Assembly (NCBI RefSeq): GCF_003573695.1 | Contig: NC_039358.1 | Location: 17,732,637-17,796,636, forward strand | Length of the DNA stretch: 64,000 nt | Reading direction: 5' to 3' | Source of the DNA: Papaver somniferum | Lineage: Eukaryota; Streptophyta; Magnoliopsida; Ranunculales; Papaveraceae | Shown here: positions 1 to 14,359 of the stretch, piece by piece | Numbering within the stretch: position 1 is the first letter of the stretch | How the letters are laid out: the number at the start of each line of letters is the position of its first letter | Notes under the pieces: model-generated | The model's database searches: none | What the model saw: only the letters and a program-made list of their open reading frames with translations | Told to the model about the DNA's origin: nothing | Made by a program: the position numbers and the translations under genes

Positions 1-1390
1 ATCGGTCTGGATTCACAATCCCAATGAAGTCTTTAAGTTTTTAACCTCGTTTAGAAGAAGAAACCAAAGGTTAAAGGAGAATCGACTCTAGATTAGCACA
101 ACTAGTATCACACAGAATGTGTAGGGATTAGGTTTCCCAGTTGCTAGAGTTCTCCCTTATATAGTCTTTCAAATCAGGGTTTGCAATAAATGTTAGCTTG
201 GTAGCAAAGCATTCAATATTCACTGTTAGATGAAACCCTGATTAGATTCAAGATAATATTTCTCAACTGTTGGATCGAAAACTTAGCTTGTTACACACAA
301 ACGAAATGTCCAATTTTGGGTTTATGAACCATACCCAAACATTAACATTTGTTGGTTCAACAATAGTTAATCAATGGTTAGCCATATGATCAATTTCATA
401 TCAACCATATTCTTCTTCACCATAACTAGTTCAAATAACTTAAATGAACTAGTTAGAGAGTTGTTCAATTGCAAGGAAATCTTATGTAACTACACAAGAC
501 ACAATCGAAGCAAAAACGGTTTGATTCACTCGAATCGGTTCATGAACTTTATGGCTACGGTTTGCAAAAGCATTCCTTAGTTTATTTAAACATGAGTTCA
601 AGAACAACCGGTTTTAGATATAACCACTCAAGTTCGCGGACTGGGTTCGCGGACTTAAGCTCATGGAAGGAGTACACAAACTCCAGCAGAAATTCTCGGG
701 TTTGAGAACTTCGCCAGTTTGCGGACTGAGTTCGCGGACTTGGCTCACGCCACTTTCATTTCTCTTGATCAACAAAGTTCGCAAACTTTGGTTCAATGAA
801 TAAGGACTTATACATATATGTGTTTCCACAACAATGCTTATATCCTACCAATGGTTATGTAATCTAAACTCTCATTTCAATCATAAGAAACATTCTCAGA
901 GAACGTTATATAGCCGTTATTCACGGACCATTTTTCGCCAGAGCAATTTCCAAAGTGATTGAAACATTACATGACCTTCGTCACTAGGAAAAGATGAATT
1001 TGGCTAAAGCGAAAGCTTACCAACACATATTTCGAGAAATAGATATACGAGATAAACTCGGCTCGAAATAGCAAATGTGTATAATGGAAGTCTATACCAA
1101 AAGGACTGTTGTCTCAAGAGTAGGAGATAGAGTAAATAGACTTTTGAGTGATAGATAATTTCAAGTCTCCACATACCTTTTAGTCGATGAAGATCCACCG
1201 GTTCCTTGAGTATTCCTTCATCTTGTATGATGATTATCATGGAATCTTGAGCTCAACTGCACTTTCTATCCTAGTCCGAGACCTTTAGATATATAGGCTA
1301 GATATCATGACTTATAGTTTTGATCACTAACATTGACAAACATTCCTAAGATAACAACGCATGCGAGTTTGACCGAGCAATGCTCTAACA
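1..1390 (-). repeat. LTR A, partial (window edge)
   Basis: This is the part of a 2.37-kb LTR that falls inside the window. On the minus strand it starts with TGTTAGAGCATTGCTCGG at 1390. It matches LTRs B-D nearly base for base. It keeps TTCGCGGACTGG at about 635-650, where B and C have TTCGTGGACTGG. It also keeps GGCTAAAGCG at about 998, a variant shared with LTR E and not with B-D. A TATA-like box (TATATAAG, minus strand) lies at 156-163. The small ORFs inside it are repeated in every LTR and show no protein-like features. Confidence 0.85.
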
Positions 1391-3056
1391 ATCTCCATCT
1401 TTGTCAATTTTAGTGACAAAACTATTAATACATATGGAATACAAAAAATAAATAAATGAACTTTCGTAGGTCCTATTCCACATGCCTAATCTTCAACACT
1501 ACTCGAAATCTTCGTCACTTCCAAGTACTCCAATGATCCCAAAGTTTGTAAGTTTAGCATCATCGTTGTTGAAAATCCGTAGCTATAATAACAAGAAAAC
1601 AATAGTTCTCAATCATTGTTATACAGTGTCATAGTATCATTACACATCGTCAAAGTTCAATTGTATCACAACTTCAACAACAATACTATGGTGATATGTA
1701 TCACTCCCCCTTATTAAATACTCCATCTCACATGGAAACCACTTCCCCTTACATAATGATCTGAAAACCATATGTATTTGTAGTGTGAACTACATATTAA
1801 TTCCCCCCCTTTTTGTCAATAAAATTGGCAAAGGTACAAGAACAGGATCCTAAAGAAATTTCCGAAAGAGACATTTCATGACCAAAAGAAATAAACACAA
1901 ATCATCTTATTTAGATGTAATCATAAAGCCGAAGCTAAATGCATTCATCAAGGAGTTTAAAGATACAAGATAACCCTTATAATATTCCACAGCCATACTC
2001 CCCACAAAGTTATAGAAATTAAGCGCAAGTTCAAAAAGAACTCTCCCCCATAATATGTCATTCCCGAAAGAACAACAAGAGCGACCTTAATTTCGAAAGA
2101 AAAGAAGGATTTCTTGGACATAACAAATCAGATACAAGTATGAATTTAAACCCAAAATATTCAATCAAACTAACCACAAGAGAACCCATGATTAATTTAA
2201 TCGAAATACACAACCAAACTAATTTACAAAAAGTAATCTATTTAATTGGCCATACTCACATAAGAGAATCTATGGAGCAATGACTAAGTTAACCATGAAA
2301 TAATCAACCCAGTCAAGAACGCTCAAACATAAGAAAACTTATGGATTCATAACTAAAAAACCAAACAAGATGATTAATTTAGTTCAAAAATACTCGACAT
2401 AAAGTACCTTTGAAGAATTCTTCATTGTCCCCGAACTCCTTGTCGTCAACAGCCATTGGGACATAAGGTTCATTAAGGTAGGAGTTTATATCAATAAACC
2501 TTCTTGGATGATGATGTCGAAACAGGGTTCTGAGTCTCATGAGTCTTATATACAAAAGCCTTTATTTGTTGAATCTCCTTTCGCATCTCTTTTAATACTT
2601 CAAAAACATCAGAAAACTTCTGAGAGTTTTAAGGAACGACTCTTGGCTTCCTCACATTCCTTCTTTTTCTTTTCAATCTTTTTCCTTCATGATTGATAGC
2701 TTAACAATCATACTAACATCCTTTCCATCATAAGACAGGGCACTTGGAGCTTCCATAGGTGTATGGGTTTGTGAGAGGAAATCACAATCTCAACAAGTAG
2801 TCTTGAGATAAAAAGTAGTTTCAAGTCTGGAAAAGGAATGTAGGGTTTCGAATCCTTTAACAGGTTCGTACACGTCCAACTCTCAACCCTATAAAGATTA
2901 GAATTGACGATCATAACCCTCTATTTTTATTTGATAGACACAAAAAATAAAATCTAAGAAAAATAAGAGAGAAAAAAACTTTTCCTAAAGCCTGTGAGGT
3001 ACAAAATCATTGTCCCTTTTGATCAGGCAGATGAGACAAGATTTTAATCAACATAA
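1391..3056 (-). other. Internal 3' non-coding region with multiple polypurine tracts (unit 1)
   Basis: No intact gene is visible in this stretch between the end of gag and the 3' LTR. Pyrimidine-rich runs on the plus strand, which are polypurine tracts in element orientation, occur near 1708-1717, 1744-1753, 1803-1815 and 2041-2049. A weak one abuts the LTR at 1391-1405. Repeated polypurine tracts upstream of the 3' LTR are a known feature of Sireviruses. Short minus-strand stretches around 2500-2650 look like decayed coiled-coil coding sequence broken by stops. Equivalent regions are 7045-8706, 12695-14359 and 18297-19945. The copy at about 8510-8640 carries private substitutions and small indels not seen in the other three. 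Confidence 0.6.
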
Positions 3057-4610
3057 TTAAATTGTGATGTGGTGAACAACAATTTGTCCACCATTTTCCT
3101 CTTGAGAGGAATCCTCAGACTTTTGTCTATCAAACCGACTTGACCATACTTTCTTCTCTAATGGTCTTGGTTTATCCTTGGAAACTAACTTCTTAGACGA
3201 AGATAAGACCCTACATACCTCAGCGGTCTTCTGAGAAAGTTTAAGCTTCCTTGCTAAATGATTTGCTCTTCGTTGAAGTTTGTTGACGTGCCTCAATTGG
3301 TGTTTGTACTTGTAACACCTTGAAAGTTCATGACCCCTTTGAGAATAGTACGAACACGTCAATCTAGGATAGAAGTCAGGCTTTTGAGATGTGCACGCTG
3401 CTAGGCACATAGTGGAACCTGAAACATTAACAGAGTTTCCGAAGAATGGATAAACTTTATCTTCCAGATTAGTTGGATTATCTTCTGAAAGAATATTAAG
3501 ATTGATGTATGTATTGCTACAATTATCAAACTAAATATTTTCACAAAGAAGTGCAACACTTGATTTCTCGTCTTCATTAGAATCATAGTTGTCAGACATT
3601 TCATCAAGAGTTTCCGCAAGACCTTTGTTCCCAGTGTATTTACTACGATTTGGACACTCGTTTGCAAAATGACCAAATCCTTTACACTTAAAGCACTGAG
3701 ACATATCCTCATCATCAGTCTCACATGTTTCCCTGTTTTTAGGAGGAATACGATTATGAGGTTTAACTGATGTTTTAGGCTTATCTCTGGAGAACCGTTT
3801 ACTTCTCTTCAACAGAAGATCCCTAAACTGTCTTGTTATCATCGAGACTGACTTGTCAAGATATTCATCTGATGAATCTGTCTCAGATTGATCATCTTCA
3901 GAGATATACACTTTTTTACTCTTATCAAGTAATTTAGTGCCTCTTTGTGTTTTGAACGCAACATCCTTGGTTTTGGATGAATGTTCGTGATCAAAGATCT
4001 TAAGCTTTCCAACTAGCGTATTTATGGAGAGCTTATCAAGGTTATTTCCCTCAACGATGGCATGCTTCTTAGAATCATATCTAGATGGCAGCGATCTGAG
4101 AATTTTCATCACAATGTCCTTTTCAGGCATAGTCTTACCCAATGCAAAATATGCATTAACAATTTCAGACACTTTGTGATTAAACTCATCAAATGTTTCT
4201 TCATCTTCCATATAAAGGTTTTCCCAATCGGAATTAAGGTTTTGAATCCTAGCTTCCTTTTCACTAGAGTTACCTTCGAATACGGTTTCCAAGATATCCC
4301 AAGCTTCTTGTGACTTAGTGCAATTAGTAACATGGTGCTGAGGATTTGGGGTAATGGCATGTATAATGGCATTCAAACCGTCGGAGTTTTTCTTTGCAGC
4401 ATTTATCTCGGCAGGGGTGTATTCACCAATAGGTTTGGGAACATTTACATCTCCAACTGCCACAACGGGAGGATTATATCCATTAACAACATATACCCAT
4501 GATTGAAAATCACTTGCTTGAAGAAAAGCTCGCACAACAATTTTCCACCATTAGTAATTAGAGCCATCGAAGACTGGTGGTACATTAATAGAGATAGCAC
4601 CTTTGTCCAT
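3057..4610 (-). pseudogene. Sirevirus-type gag, unit 1 (two in-frame stops)
   Basis: This encodes a capsid/nucleocapsid polyprotein of Copia type (UBN2-like gag domain). The start is taken as the ATG at 4610-4608, about 50 bp inside the primer-binding site, because the following residues contain the usual FDGSNY motif. An in-frame TAA at 4553-4551 follows that motif, where the family has an amino acid before WW. The longest open stretch (4535-3534) holds the gag core and a zinc knuckle CFKCKGFGHFANEC (CX2CX4HX4C). A second in-frame stop, TAG at 3533-3531, separates a C-terminal part that stays in the same frame. That part has a second knuckle in which one Cys is Tyr (CSYYSQRGHELSRC) and a basic Lys/Arg-rich region. 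No protease or pol follows. The protein is probably not made full length. Confidence 0.85.
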
Positions 4611-4662
4611 AGAGTCAGATCGCTATAAACACAGACTTGTAAGGTCTTAAACGTGTTTGCCT

Positions 4663-4674
4663 GCTCTGGTACCA
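4663..4674 (-). other. Primer-binding site, initiator Met-tRNA type
   Basis: The minus strand reads TGGTACCAGAGC two bases inside the LTR end (TTTTTCA), one base away from the common plant PBS TGGTATCAGAGC. This fixes the 5' end of the internal region and the minus orientation. The same site occurs at 10313-10324, 15928-15939 and 21567-21578. Confidence 0.85.
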
Positions 4675-4676
4675 AT

Positions 4677-7044
4677 TGAAAAACCGGGGGTACAACATTC
4701 ACAACCAATAATTCTATTAGCAATATGTATGGAAAAACTCCAATATACTTTCTAGAGAATCAACTAGACAGTCAGACTCAATCTAGAGAAAAGTATATCA
4801 AAGAGTTTATATCTCAATCTCTCGATTTGATCTTTACTCAAACAAATAGAAATCTGCGAGTCTTTATCAAAGAGAGATAACTTGGATGGTACCAAAGACC
4901 AATATCCAAGTGTCAATAAATTTAAATCAACAACCAAAAGGTCGGATATTCTAATTGATTGAACAACGCACAAACTGTGATATTTTAATTATATAAACAA
5001 ATATAATGTGGAATAGAAATAACACAGACACCAGAATTTTGTTAACGAGGAAACCGTGAATGCAAAAAAACCCCGGGATCTAGTCCATATTGAACACACA
5101 CTGTATAAGCTGCTACAGATACTAGCCTACTCCAAACTAACTTTGGTCTGGACTGTAGTTGAATCCAAACCAATCTCACACTGATCCAAGGTACAGTTGT
5201 GCTCCTATGCGTCTGATCCCAGCAGGATGCTACGTACTTGATTCCCTTAGCTGATCTCACCCACAACTAAGAGTTGCTACGACCCAAAGTCGAAGACTTT
5301 AATAAACAAATCCGTATCACACAGAAAAGTCTACTGTAATAGATGAATCCGTCTCCAACAAATTTACCTACGAGTTTTGTTCCGTCTTTTGATAAATCAA
5401 GGTGAACATGAACCAATCAATGACCCGAACTTATATTCCCGAAGAACAGCCTAGTATTATTGATCACCTCACAATAGTCTTAATCGATGCAGCGAAAAAA
5501 GATATTGTGGAATCACAAACGATGAGACGAAGATGTTTGTGACTTCTTTTCTATCTTGCCTATCGAAGATATAAAATCTCGAGCCAATTATTTCAATTGT
5601 ACTCGTAACGATAGAAACAACAAGATCAGATCACACAACTACGATAAAAGTAGTATCGGTCTGGATTCACAATCCCAATGAAGTCTTTAAGTTTTTAACC
5701 TCGTTTAGAAGAAGAAACCAAAGGTTAAAGGAGAATCGACTCTAGATTAGCACAACTAGTATCACACAGAATGTGTAGGGATTAGGTTTCCCAGTTGCTA
5801 GAGTTCTCCCTTATATAGTCTTTCAAATCAGGGTTTGCAATAAATGTTAGCTTGGTAGCAAAGCATTCAATATTCACTGTTAGATGAAACCCTGATTAGA
5901 TTCAAGATAATATTTCTCAACTGTTGGATCGAAAACTTAGCTTGTTACACACAAACGAAATGTCCAATTTTGGGTTTATGAACCATACCCAAACATTAAC
6001 ATTTGTTGGTTCAACAATAGTTAATCAATGGTTAGCCATATGATCAATTTCATATCAACCATATTCTTCTTCACCATAACTAGTTCAAATAACTTAAATG
6101 AACTAGTTAGAGAGTTGTTCAATTGCAAGGAAATCTTATGTAACTACACAAGACACAATCGAAGCAAAAACGGTTTGATTCACTCGAATCGGTTCATGAA
6201 CTTTATGGCTACGGTTTGCAAAAGCATTCCTTAGTTTATTTAAACATGAGTTCAAGAACAACCGGTTTTAGATATAACCACTCAAGTTCGTGGACTGGGT
6301 TCGCGGACTTAAGCTCATGGAAGGAGTACACAAACTCCAGCAGAAATTCTCGGGTTTGAGAACTTCGCCAGTTTGCGGACTGAGTTCGCGGACTTGGCTC
6401 ACGCCACTTTCATTTCTCTTGATCAACAAAGTTCGCAAACTTTGGTTCAATGAATAAGGACTTATACATATATGTGTTTCCACAACAATGCTTATATCCT
6501 ACCAATGGTTATGTAATCTAAACTCTCATTTCAATCATAAGAAACATTCTCAGAGAACGTTATATAGCCGTTATTCACGGACCATTTTTCGCCAGAGCAA
6601 TTTCCAAAGTGATTGAAACATTACATGACCTTCGTCACTAGGAAAAGATGAATTTGGATAAAGCGAAAGCTTACCAACACATATTTCGAGAAATAGATAT
6701 ACGAGATAAACTCGGCTCGAAATAGCAAATGTGTATAATGGAAGTCTATACCAAAAGGACTGTTGTCTCAAGAGTAGGAGATAGAGTAAATAGACTTTTG
6801 AGTGATAGATAATTTCAAGTCTCCACATACCTTTTAGTCGATGAAGATCCACCGGTTCCTTGAGTATTCCTTCATCTTGTATGATGATTATCATGGAATC
6901 TTGAGCTCAACTGCACTTTCTATCCTAGTCCGAGACCTTTAGATATATAGGCTAGATATCATGACTTATAGTTTTGATCACTAACATTGACAAACATTCC
7001 TAAGATAACAACGCATGCGAGTTTGACCGAGCAATGCTCTAACA
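4677..7044 (-). repeat. LTR B (2368 bp)
   Basis: It begins TGTTAGAGC at 7044 and ends TTTTTCA at 4677 on the minus strand, with canonical TG...CA ends. It is flanked by a primer-binding site on one side and a weak polypurine tract (AAAGATGGAGAT) on the other. Copies of a TTCGCGGAC-type motif are clustered at about 6290-6440. Between two internal regions it serves at once as the 3' LTR of one unit and the 5' LTR of the next. Confidence 0.9.
5810..5817 (-). promoter_or_regulatory. TATA-like box of the Sirevirus LTR
   Basis: TATATAAG on the minus strand, inside LTR B, is the best candidate for the LTR's core promoter. It is present in the other array LTRs in the same context (for example 156-163). 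Transcription would run toward the internal gag. This is motif-based only. Confidence 0.45.
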
Positions 7045-8706
7045 ATCTCCATCTTTGTCAATTTTAGTGACAAAACTATTAATACATATGGAATACAAAA
7101 AATAAATAAATGAACTTTCGTAGGTCCTATTCCACATGCCTAATCTTCAACACTACTCGAAATCTTCGTCACTTCCAAGTACTCCAATGATCCCAAAGTT
7201 TGTAAGTTTAGCATCATCGTTGTTGAAAATCCGTAGCTATAATAACAAGAAAACAATAGTTCTCAATCATTGTTATACAGTGTCATAGTATCATTACACA
7301 TCGTCAAAGTTCAATTGTATCACAACTTCAACAACAATACTATGGTGATATGTATCACTCCCCCTTATTAAATACTCCATCTCACATGGAAACCACTTCC
7401 CCTTACATAATGATCTGAAAACCATATGTATTTGTAGTGTGAACTACATATTAATTCCCCCCCTTTTTGTCAATAAAATTGGCAAAGGTACAAGAACAGG
7501 ATCCTAAAGAAATTTCCGAAAGAGACATTTCATGACCAAAAGAAATAAACACAAATCATCTTATTTAGATGTAATCATAAAGCCGAAGCTAAATGCATTC
7601 ATCAAGGAGTTTAAAGATACAAGATAACCCTTATAATATTCCACAGCCATACTCCCCACAAAGTTATAGAAATTAAGCGCAAGTTCAAAAAGAACTCTCC
7701 CCCATAATATGTCATTCCCGAAAGAACAACAAGAGCGACCTTAATTTCGAAAGAAAAGAAGGATTTCTTGGACATAACAAATCAGATACAAGTATGAATT
7801 TAAACCCAAAATATTCAATCAAACTAACCACAAGAGAACCCATGATTAATTTAATCGAAATACACAACCAAACTAATTTACAAAAAGTAATCTATTTAAT
7901 TGGCCATACTCACATAAGAGAATCTATGGAGCAATGACTAAGTTAACCATGAAATAATCAACCCAGTCAAGAACGCTCAAACATAAGAAAACTTATGGAT
8001 TCATAACTAAAAAACCAAACAAGATGATTAATTTAGTTCAAAAATACTCGACATAAAGTACCTTTGAAGAATTCTTCATTGTCCCCGAACTCCTTGTCGT
8101 CAACAGCCATTGGGACATAAGGTTCATTAAGGTAGGAGTTTATATCAATAAACCTTCTTGGATGATGATGTCGAAACAGGGTTCTGAGTCTCATGAGTCT
8201 TATATACAAAAGCCTTTATTTGTTGAATCTCCTTTCGCATCTCTTTTAATACTTCAAAAACATCAGAAAACTTCTGAGAGTTTTAAGGAACGACTCTTGG
8301 CTTCCTCACATTCCTTCTTTTTCTTTTCAATCTTTTTCCTTCATGATTGATAGCTTAACAATCATACTAACATCCTTTCCATCATAAGACAGGGCACTTG
8401 GAGCTTCCATAGGTGTATGGGTTTGTGAGAGGAAATCACAATCTCAACAAGTAGTCTTGAGATAAAAAGTAGTTTCAAGTCTGGAAAAGGAATGTAGGGT
8501 TTCGAATCCTTTAAAAGGTTCGTACATGTCCAACTCTCAACCCTATAAAGAGTATAATTGACGATCATAACCCTCTATTTTTATTTGATAGACACAAAAA
8601 AGAAAATCTAAGAAAAAGAAGAGAGAAACTTTTCAAAAAGCCTGTGAGGTACAAAATCATTGTCCCTTTTGATCAGGCAGATGAGACAAGATTTTAATCA
8701 ACATAA

Positions 8707-10260
8707 TTAAATTGTGATGTGGTGAACAACAATTTGTCCACCATTTTCCTCTTGAGAGGAATCCTCAGACTTTTGTCTATCAAACCGACTTGACCATACT
8801 TTCTTCTCTAATGGTCTTGGTTTATCCTTGGAAACTAACTTCTTAGACGAAGATAAGACCCTACATACCTCAGCGGTCTTCTGAGAAAGTTTAAGCTTCC
8901 TTGCTAAATGATTTGCTCTTCGTTGAAGTTTGTTGACGTGCCTCAATTGGTGTTTGTACTTGTAACACCTTGAAAGTTCATGACCCCTTTGAGAATAGTA
9001 CGAACACGTCAATCTAGGATAGAAGTCAGGCTTTTGAGATGTGCACGCTGCTAGGCACATAGTGGAACCTGAAACATTAACAGAGTTTCCGAAGAATGGA
9101 TAAACTTTATCTTCCAGATTAGTTGGATTATCTTCTGAAAGAATATTAAGATTGATGTATGTATTGCTACAATTATCAAACTAAATATTTTCACAAAGAA
9201 GTGCAACACTTGATTTCTCGTCTTCATTAGAATCATAGTTGTCAGACATTTCATCAAGAGTTTCCGCAAGACCTTTGTTCCCAGTGTATTTACTACGATT
9301 TGGACACTCGTTTGCAAAATGACCAAATCCTTTACACTTAAAGCACTGAGACATATCCTCATCATCAGTCTCACATGTTTCCCTGTTTTTAGGAGGAATA
9401 CGATTATGAGGTTTAACTGATGTTTTAGGCTTATCTCTGGAGAACCGTTTACTTCTCTTCAACAGAAGATCCCTAAACTGTCTTGTTATCATCGAGACTG
9501 ACTTGTCAAGATATTCATCTGATGAATCTGTCTCAGATTGATCATCTTCAGAGATATACACTTTTTTACTCTTATCAAGTAATTTAGTGCCTCTTTGTGT
9601 TTTGAACGCAACATCCTTGGTTTTGGATGAATGTTCGTGATCAAAGATCTTAAGCTTTCCAACTAGCGTATTTATGGAGAGCTTATCAAGGTTATTTCCC
9701 TCAACGATGGCATGCTTCTTAGAATCATATCTAGATGGCAGCGATCTGAGAATTTTCATCACAATGTCCTTTTCAGGCATAGTCTTACCCAATGCAAAAT
9801 ATGCATTAACAATTTCAGACACTTTGTGATTAAACTCATCAAATGTTTCTTCATCTTCCATATAAAGGTTTTCCCAATCGGAATTAAGGTTTTGAATCCT
9901 AGCTTCCTTTTCACTAGAGTTACCTTCGAATACGGTTTCCAAGATATCCCAAGCTTCTTGTGACTTAGTGCAATTAGTAACATGGTGCTGAGGATTTGGG
10001 GTAATGGCATGTATAATGGCATTCAAACCGTCGGAGTTTTTCTTTGCAGCATTTATCTCGGCAGGGGTGTATTCACCAATAGGTTTGGGAACATTTACAT
10101 CTCCAACTGCCACAACGGGAGGATTATATCCATTAACAACATATACCCATGATTGAAAATCACTTGCTTGAAGAAAAGCTCGCACAACAATTTTCCACCA
10201 TTAGTAATTAGAGCCATCGAAGACTGGTGGTACATTAATAGAGATAGCACCTTTGTCCAT
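8707..10260 (-). pseudogene. Sirevirus-type gag, unit 2
   Basis: It appears identical to unit 1 in reading frame: ATG at 10260-10258, in-frame TAA at 10203-10201, TAG at 9183-9181, and zinc knuckle CFKCKGFGHFANEC in the 334-codon open part. The second knuckle has the same Cys-to-Tyr change. Sharing both nonsense codons with unit 1 means they were present before the units multiplied. Confidence 0.85.
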
Positions 10261-10326
10261 AGAGTCAGATCGCTATAAACACAGACTTGTAAGGTCTTAA
10301 ACGTGTTTGCCTGCTCTGGTACCAAT

Positions 10327-12694
10327 TGAAAAACCGGGGGTACAACATTCACAACCAATAATTCTATTAGCAATATGTATGGAAAAACTCCAATATACTT
10401 TCTAGAGAATCAACTAGACAGTCAGACTCAATCTAGAGAAAAGTATATCAAAGAGTTTATATCTCAATCTCTCGATTTGATCTTTACTCAAACAAATAGA
10501 AATCTGCGAGTCTTTATCAAAGAGAGATAACTTGGATGGTACCAAAGACCAATATCCAAGTGTCAATAAATTTAAATCAACAACCAAAAGGTCGGATATT
10601 CTAATTGATTGAACAACGCACAAACTGTGATATTTTAATTATATAAACAAATATAATGTGGAATAGAAATAACACAGACACCAGAATTTTGTTAACGAGG
10701 AAACCGTGAATGCAAAAAAACCCCGGGATCTAGTCCATATTGAACACACACTGTATAAGCTGCTACAGATACTAGCCTACTCCAAACTAACTTTGGTCTG
10801 GACTGTAGTTGAATCCAAACCAATCTCACACTGATCCAAGGTACAGTTGTGCTCCTATGCGTCTGATCCCAGCAGGATGCTACGTACTTGATTCCCTTAG
10901 CTGATCTCACCCACAACTAAGAGTTGCTACGACCCAAAGTCGAAGACTTTAATAAACAAATCCGTATCACACAGAAAAGTCTACTGTAATAGATGAATCC
11001 GTCTCCAACAAATTTACCTACGAGTTTTGTTCCGTCTTTTGATAAATCAAGGTGAACATGAACCAATCAATGACCCGAACTTATATTCCCGAAGAACAGC
11101 CTAGTATTATTGATCACCTCACAATAGTCTTAATCGATGCAGCGAAAAAAGATATTGTGGAATCACAAACGATGAGACGAAGATGTTTGTGACTTCTTTT
11201 CTATCTTGCCTATCGAAGATATAAAATCTCGAGCCAATTATTTCAATTGTACTCGTAACGATAGAAACAACAAGATCAGATCACACAACTACGATAAAAG
11301 TAGTATCGGTCTGGATTCACAATCCCAATGAAGTCTTTAAGTTTTTAACCTCGTTTAGAAGAAGAAACCAAAGGTTAAAGGAGAATCGACTCTAGATTAG
11401 CACAACTAGTATCACACAGAATGTGTAGGGATTAGGTTTCCCAGTTGCTAGAGTTCTCCCTTATATAGTCTTTCAAATCAGGGTTTGCAATAAATGTTAG
11501 CTTGGTAGCAAAGCATTCAATATTCACTGTTAGATGAAACCCTGATTAGATTCAAGATAATATTTCTCAACTGTTGGATCGAAAACTTAGCTTGTTACAC
11601 ACAAACGAAATGTCCAATTTTGGGTTTATGAACCATACCCAAACATTAACATTTGTTGGTTCAACAATAGTTAATCAATGGTTAGCCATATGATCAATTT
11701 CATATCAACCATATTCTTCTTCACCATAACTAGTTCAAATAACTTAAATGAACTAGTTAGAGAGTTGTTCAATTGCAAGGAAATCTTATGTAACTACACA
11801 AGACACAATCGAAGCAAAAACGGTTTGATTCACTCGAATCGGTTCATGAACTTTATGGCTACGGTTTGCAAAAGCATTCCTTAGTTTATTTAAACATGAG
11901 TTCAAGAACAACCGGTTTTAGATATAACCACTCAAGTTCGTGGACTGGGTTCGCGGACTTAAGCTCATGGAAGGAGTACACAAACTCCAGCAGAAATTCT
12001 CGGGTTTGAGAACTTCGCCAGTTTGCGGACTGAGTTCGCGGACTTGGCTCACGCCACTTTCATTTCTCTTGATCAACAAAGTTCGCAAACTTTGGTTCAA
12101 TGAATAAGGACTTATACATATATGTGTTTCCACAACAATGCTTATATCCTACCAATGGTTATGTAATCTAAACTCTCATTTCAATCATAAGAAACATTCT
12201 CAGAGAACGTTATATAGCCGTTATTCACGGACCATTTTTCGCCAGAGCAATTTCCAAAGTGATTGAAACATTACATGACCTTCGTCACTAGGAAAAGATG
12301 AATTTGGATAAAGCGAAAGCTTACCAACACATATTTCGAGAAATAGATATACGAGATAAACTCGGCTCGAAATAGCAAATGTGTATAATGGAAGTCTATA
12401 CCAAAAGGACTGTTGTCTCAAGAGTAGGAGATAGAGTAAATAGACTTTTGAGTGATAGATAATTTCAAGTCTCCACATACCTTTTAGTCGATGAAGATCC
12501 ACCGGTTCCTTGAGTATTCCTTCATCTTGTATGATGATTATCATGGAATCTTGAGCTCAACTGCACTTTCTATCCTAGTCCGAGACCTTTAGATATATAG
12601 GCTAGATATCATGACTTATAGTTTTGATCACTAACATTGACAAACATTCCTAAGATAACAACGCATGCGAGTTTGACCGAGCAATGCTCTAACA
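10327..12694 (-). repeat. LTR C (2368 bp)
   Basis: It has the same ends and the same length as LTR B, and I see essentially no differences. It shares the B-specific TTCGTGGACTGG and GGATAAAGCG variants, so B and C are the most recently separated pair. Confidence 0.9.
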
Positions 12695-14359
12695 ATCTCC
12701 ATCTTTGTCAATTTTAGTGACAAAACTATTAATACATATGGAATACAAAAAATAAATAAATGAACTTTCGTAGGTCCTATTCCACATGCCTAATCTTCAA
12801 CACTACTCGAAATCTTCGTCACTTCCAAGTACTCCAATGATCCCAAAGTTTGTAAGTTTAGCATCATCGTTGTTGAAAATCCGTAGCTATAATAACAAGA
12901 AAACAATAGTTCTCAATCATTGTTATACAGTGTCATAGTATCATTACACATCGTCAAAGTTCAATTGTATCACAACTTCAACAACAATACTATGGTGATA
13001 TGTATCACTCCCCCTTATTAAATACTCCATCTCACATGGAAACCACTTCCCCTTACATAATGATCTGAAAACCATATGTATTTGTAGTGTGAACTACATA
13101 TTAATTCCCCCCCTTTTTGTCAATAAAATTGGCAAAGGTACAAGAACAGGATCCTAAAGAAATTTCCGAAAGAGACATTTCATGACCAAAAGAATAAACA
13201 CAAATCATCTTATTTAGATGTAATCATAAAGCCGAAGCTAAATGCATTCATCAAGGAGTTTAAAGATACAAGATAACCCTTATAATATTCCACAGCCATA
13301 CTCCCCACAAAGTTATAGAAATTAAGCGCAAGTTCAAAAAGAACTCTCCCCCATAATATGTCATTCCCGAAAGAACAACAAGAGCGACCTTAATTTCGAA
13401 AGAAAAGAAGGATTTCTTGGACATAACAAATCAGATACAAGTATGAATTTAAACCCAAAATATTCAATCAAACTAACCACAAGAGAACCCATGATTAATT
13501 TAATCGAAATACACAACCAAACTAATTTACAAAAAGTAATCTATTTAATTGGCCATACTCACATAAGAGAATCTATGGAGCAATGACTAAGTTAACCATG
13601 AAATAATCAACCCAGTCAAGAACGCTCAAACATAAGAAAACTTATGGATTCATAACTAAAAAACCAAACAAGATGATTAATTTAGTTCAAAAATACTCGA
13701 CATAAAGTACCTTTGAAGAATTCTTCATTGTCCCCGAACTCCTTGTCGTCAACAGCCATTGGGACATAAGGTTCATTAAGGTAGGAGTTTATATCAATAA
13801 ACCTTCTTGGATGATGATGTCGAAACAGGGTTCTGAGTCTCATGAGTCTTATATACAAAAGCCTTTATTTGTTGAATCTCCTTTCGCATCTCTTTTAATA
13901 CTTCAAAAACATCAGAAAACTTCTGAGAGTTTTAAGGAACGACTCTTGGCTTCCTCACATTCCTTCTTTTTCTTTTCAATCTTTTTCCTTCATGATTGAT
14001 AGCTTAACAATCATACTAACATCCTTTCCATCATAAGACAGGGCACTTGGAGCTTCCATAGGTGTATGGGTTTGTGAGAGGAAATCACAATCTCAACAAG
14101 TAGTCTTGAGATAAAAAGTAGTTTCAAGTCTGGAAAAGGAATGTAGGGTTTCGAATCCTTTAACAGGTTCGTACACGTCCAACTCTCAACCCTATAAAGA
14201 TTAGAATTGACGATCATAACCCTCTATTTTTATTTGATAGACACAAAAAATAAAATCTAAGAAAAATAAGAGAGAAAAAAACTTTTCCTAAAGCCTGTGA
14301 GGTACAAAATCATTGTCCCTTTTGATCAGGCAGATGAGACAAGATTTTAATCAACATAA

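Noticed and set aside
374..580. Small ORFs repeated in every array LTR (e.g. 374-580, 614-829, 1004-1240)
   Set aside because: They sit in the LTR, repeat only because the LTR repeats, and change freely with indels.
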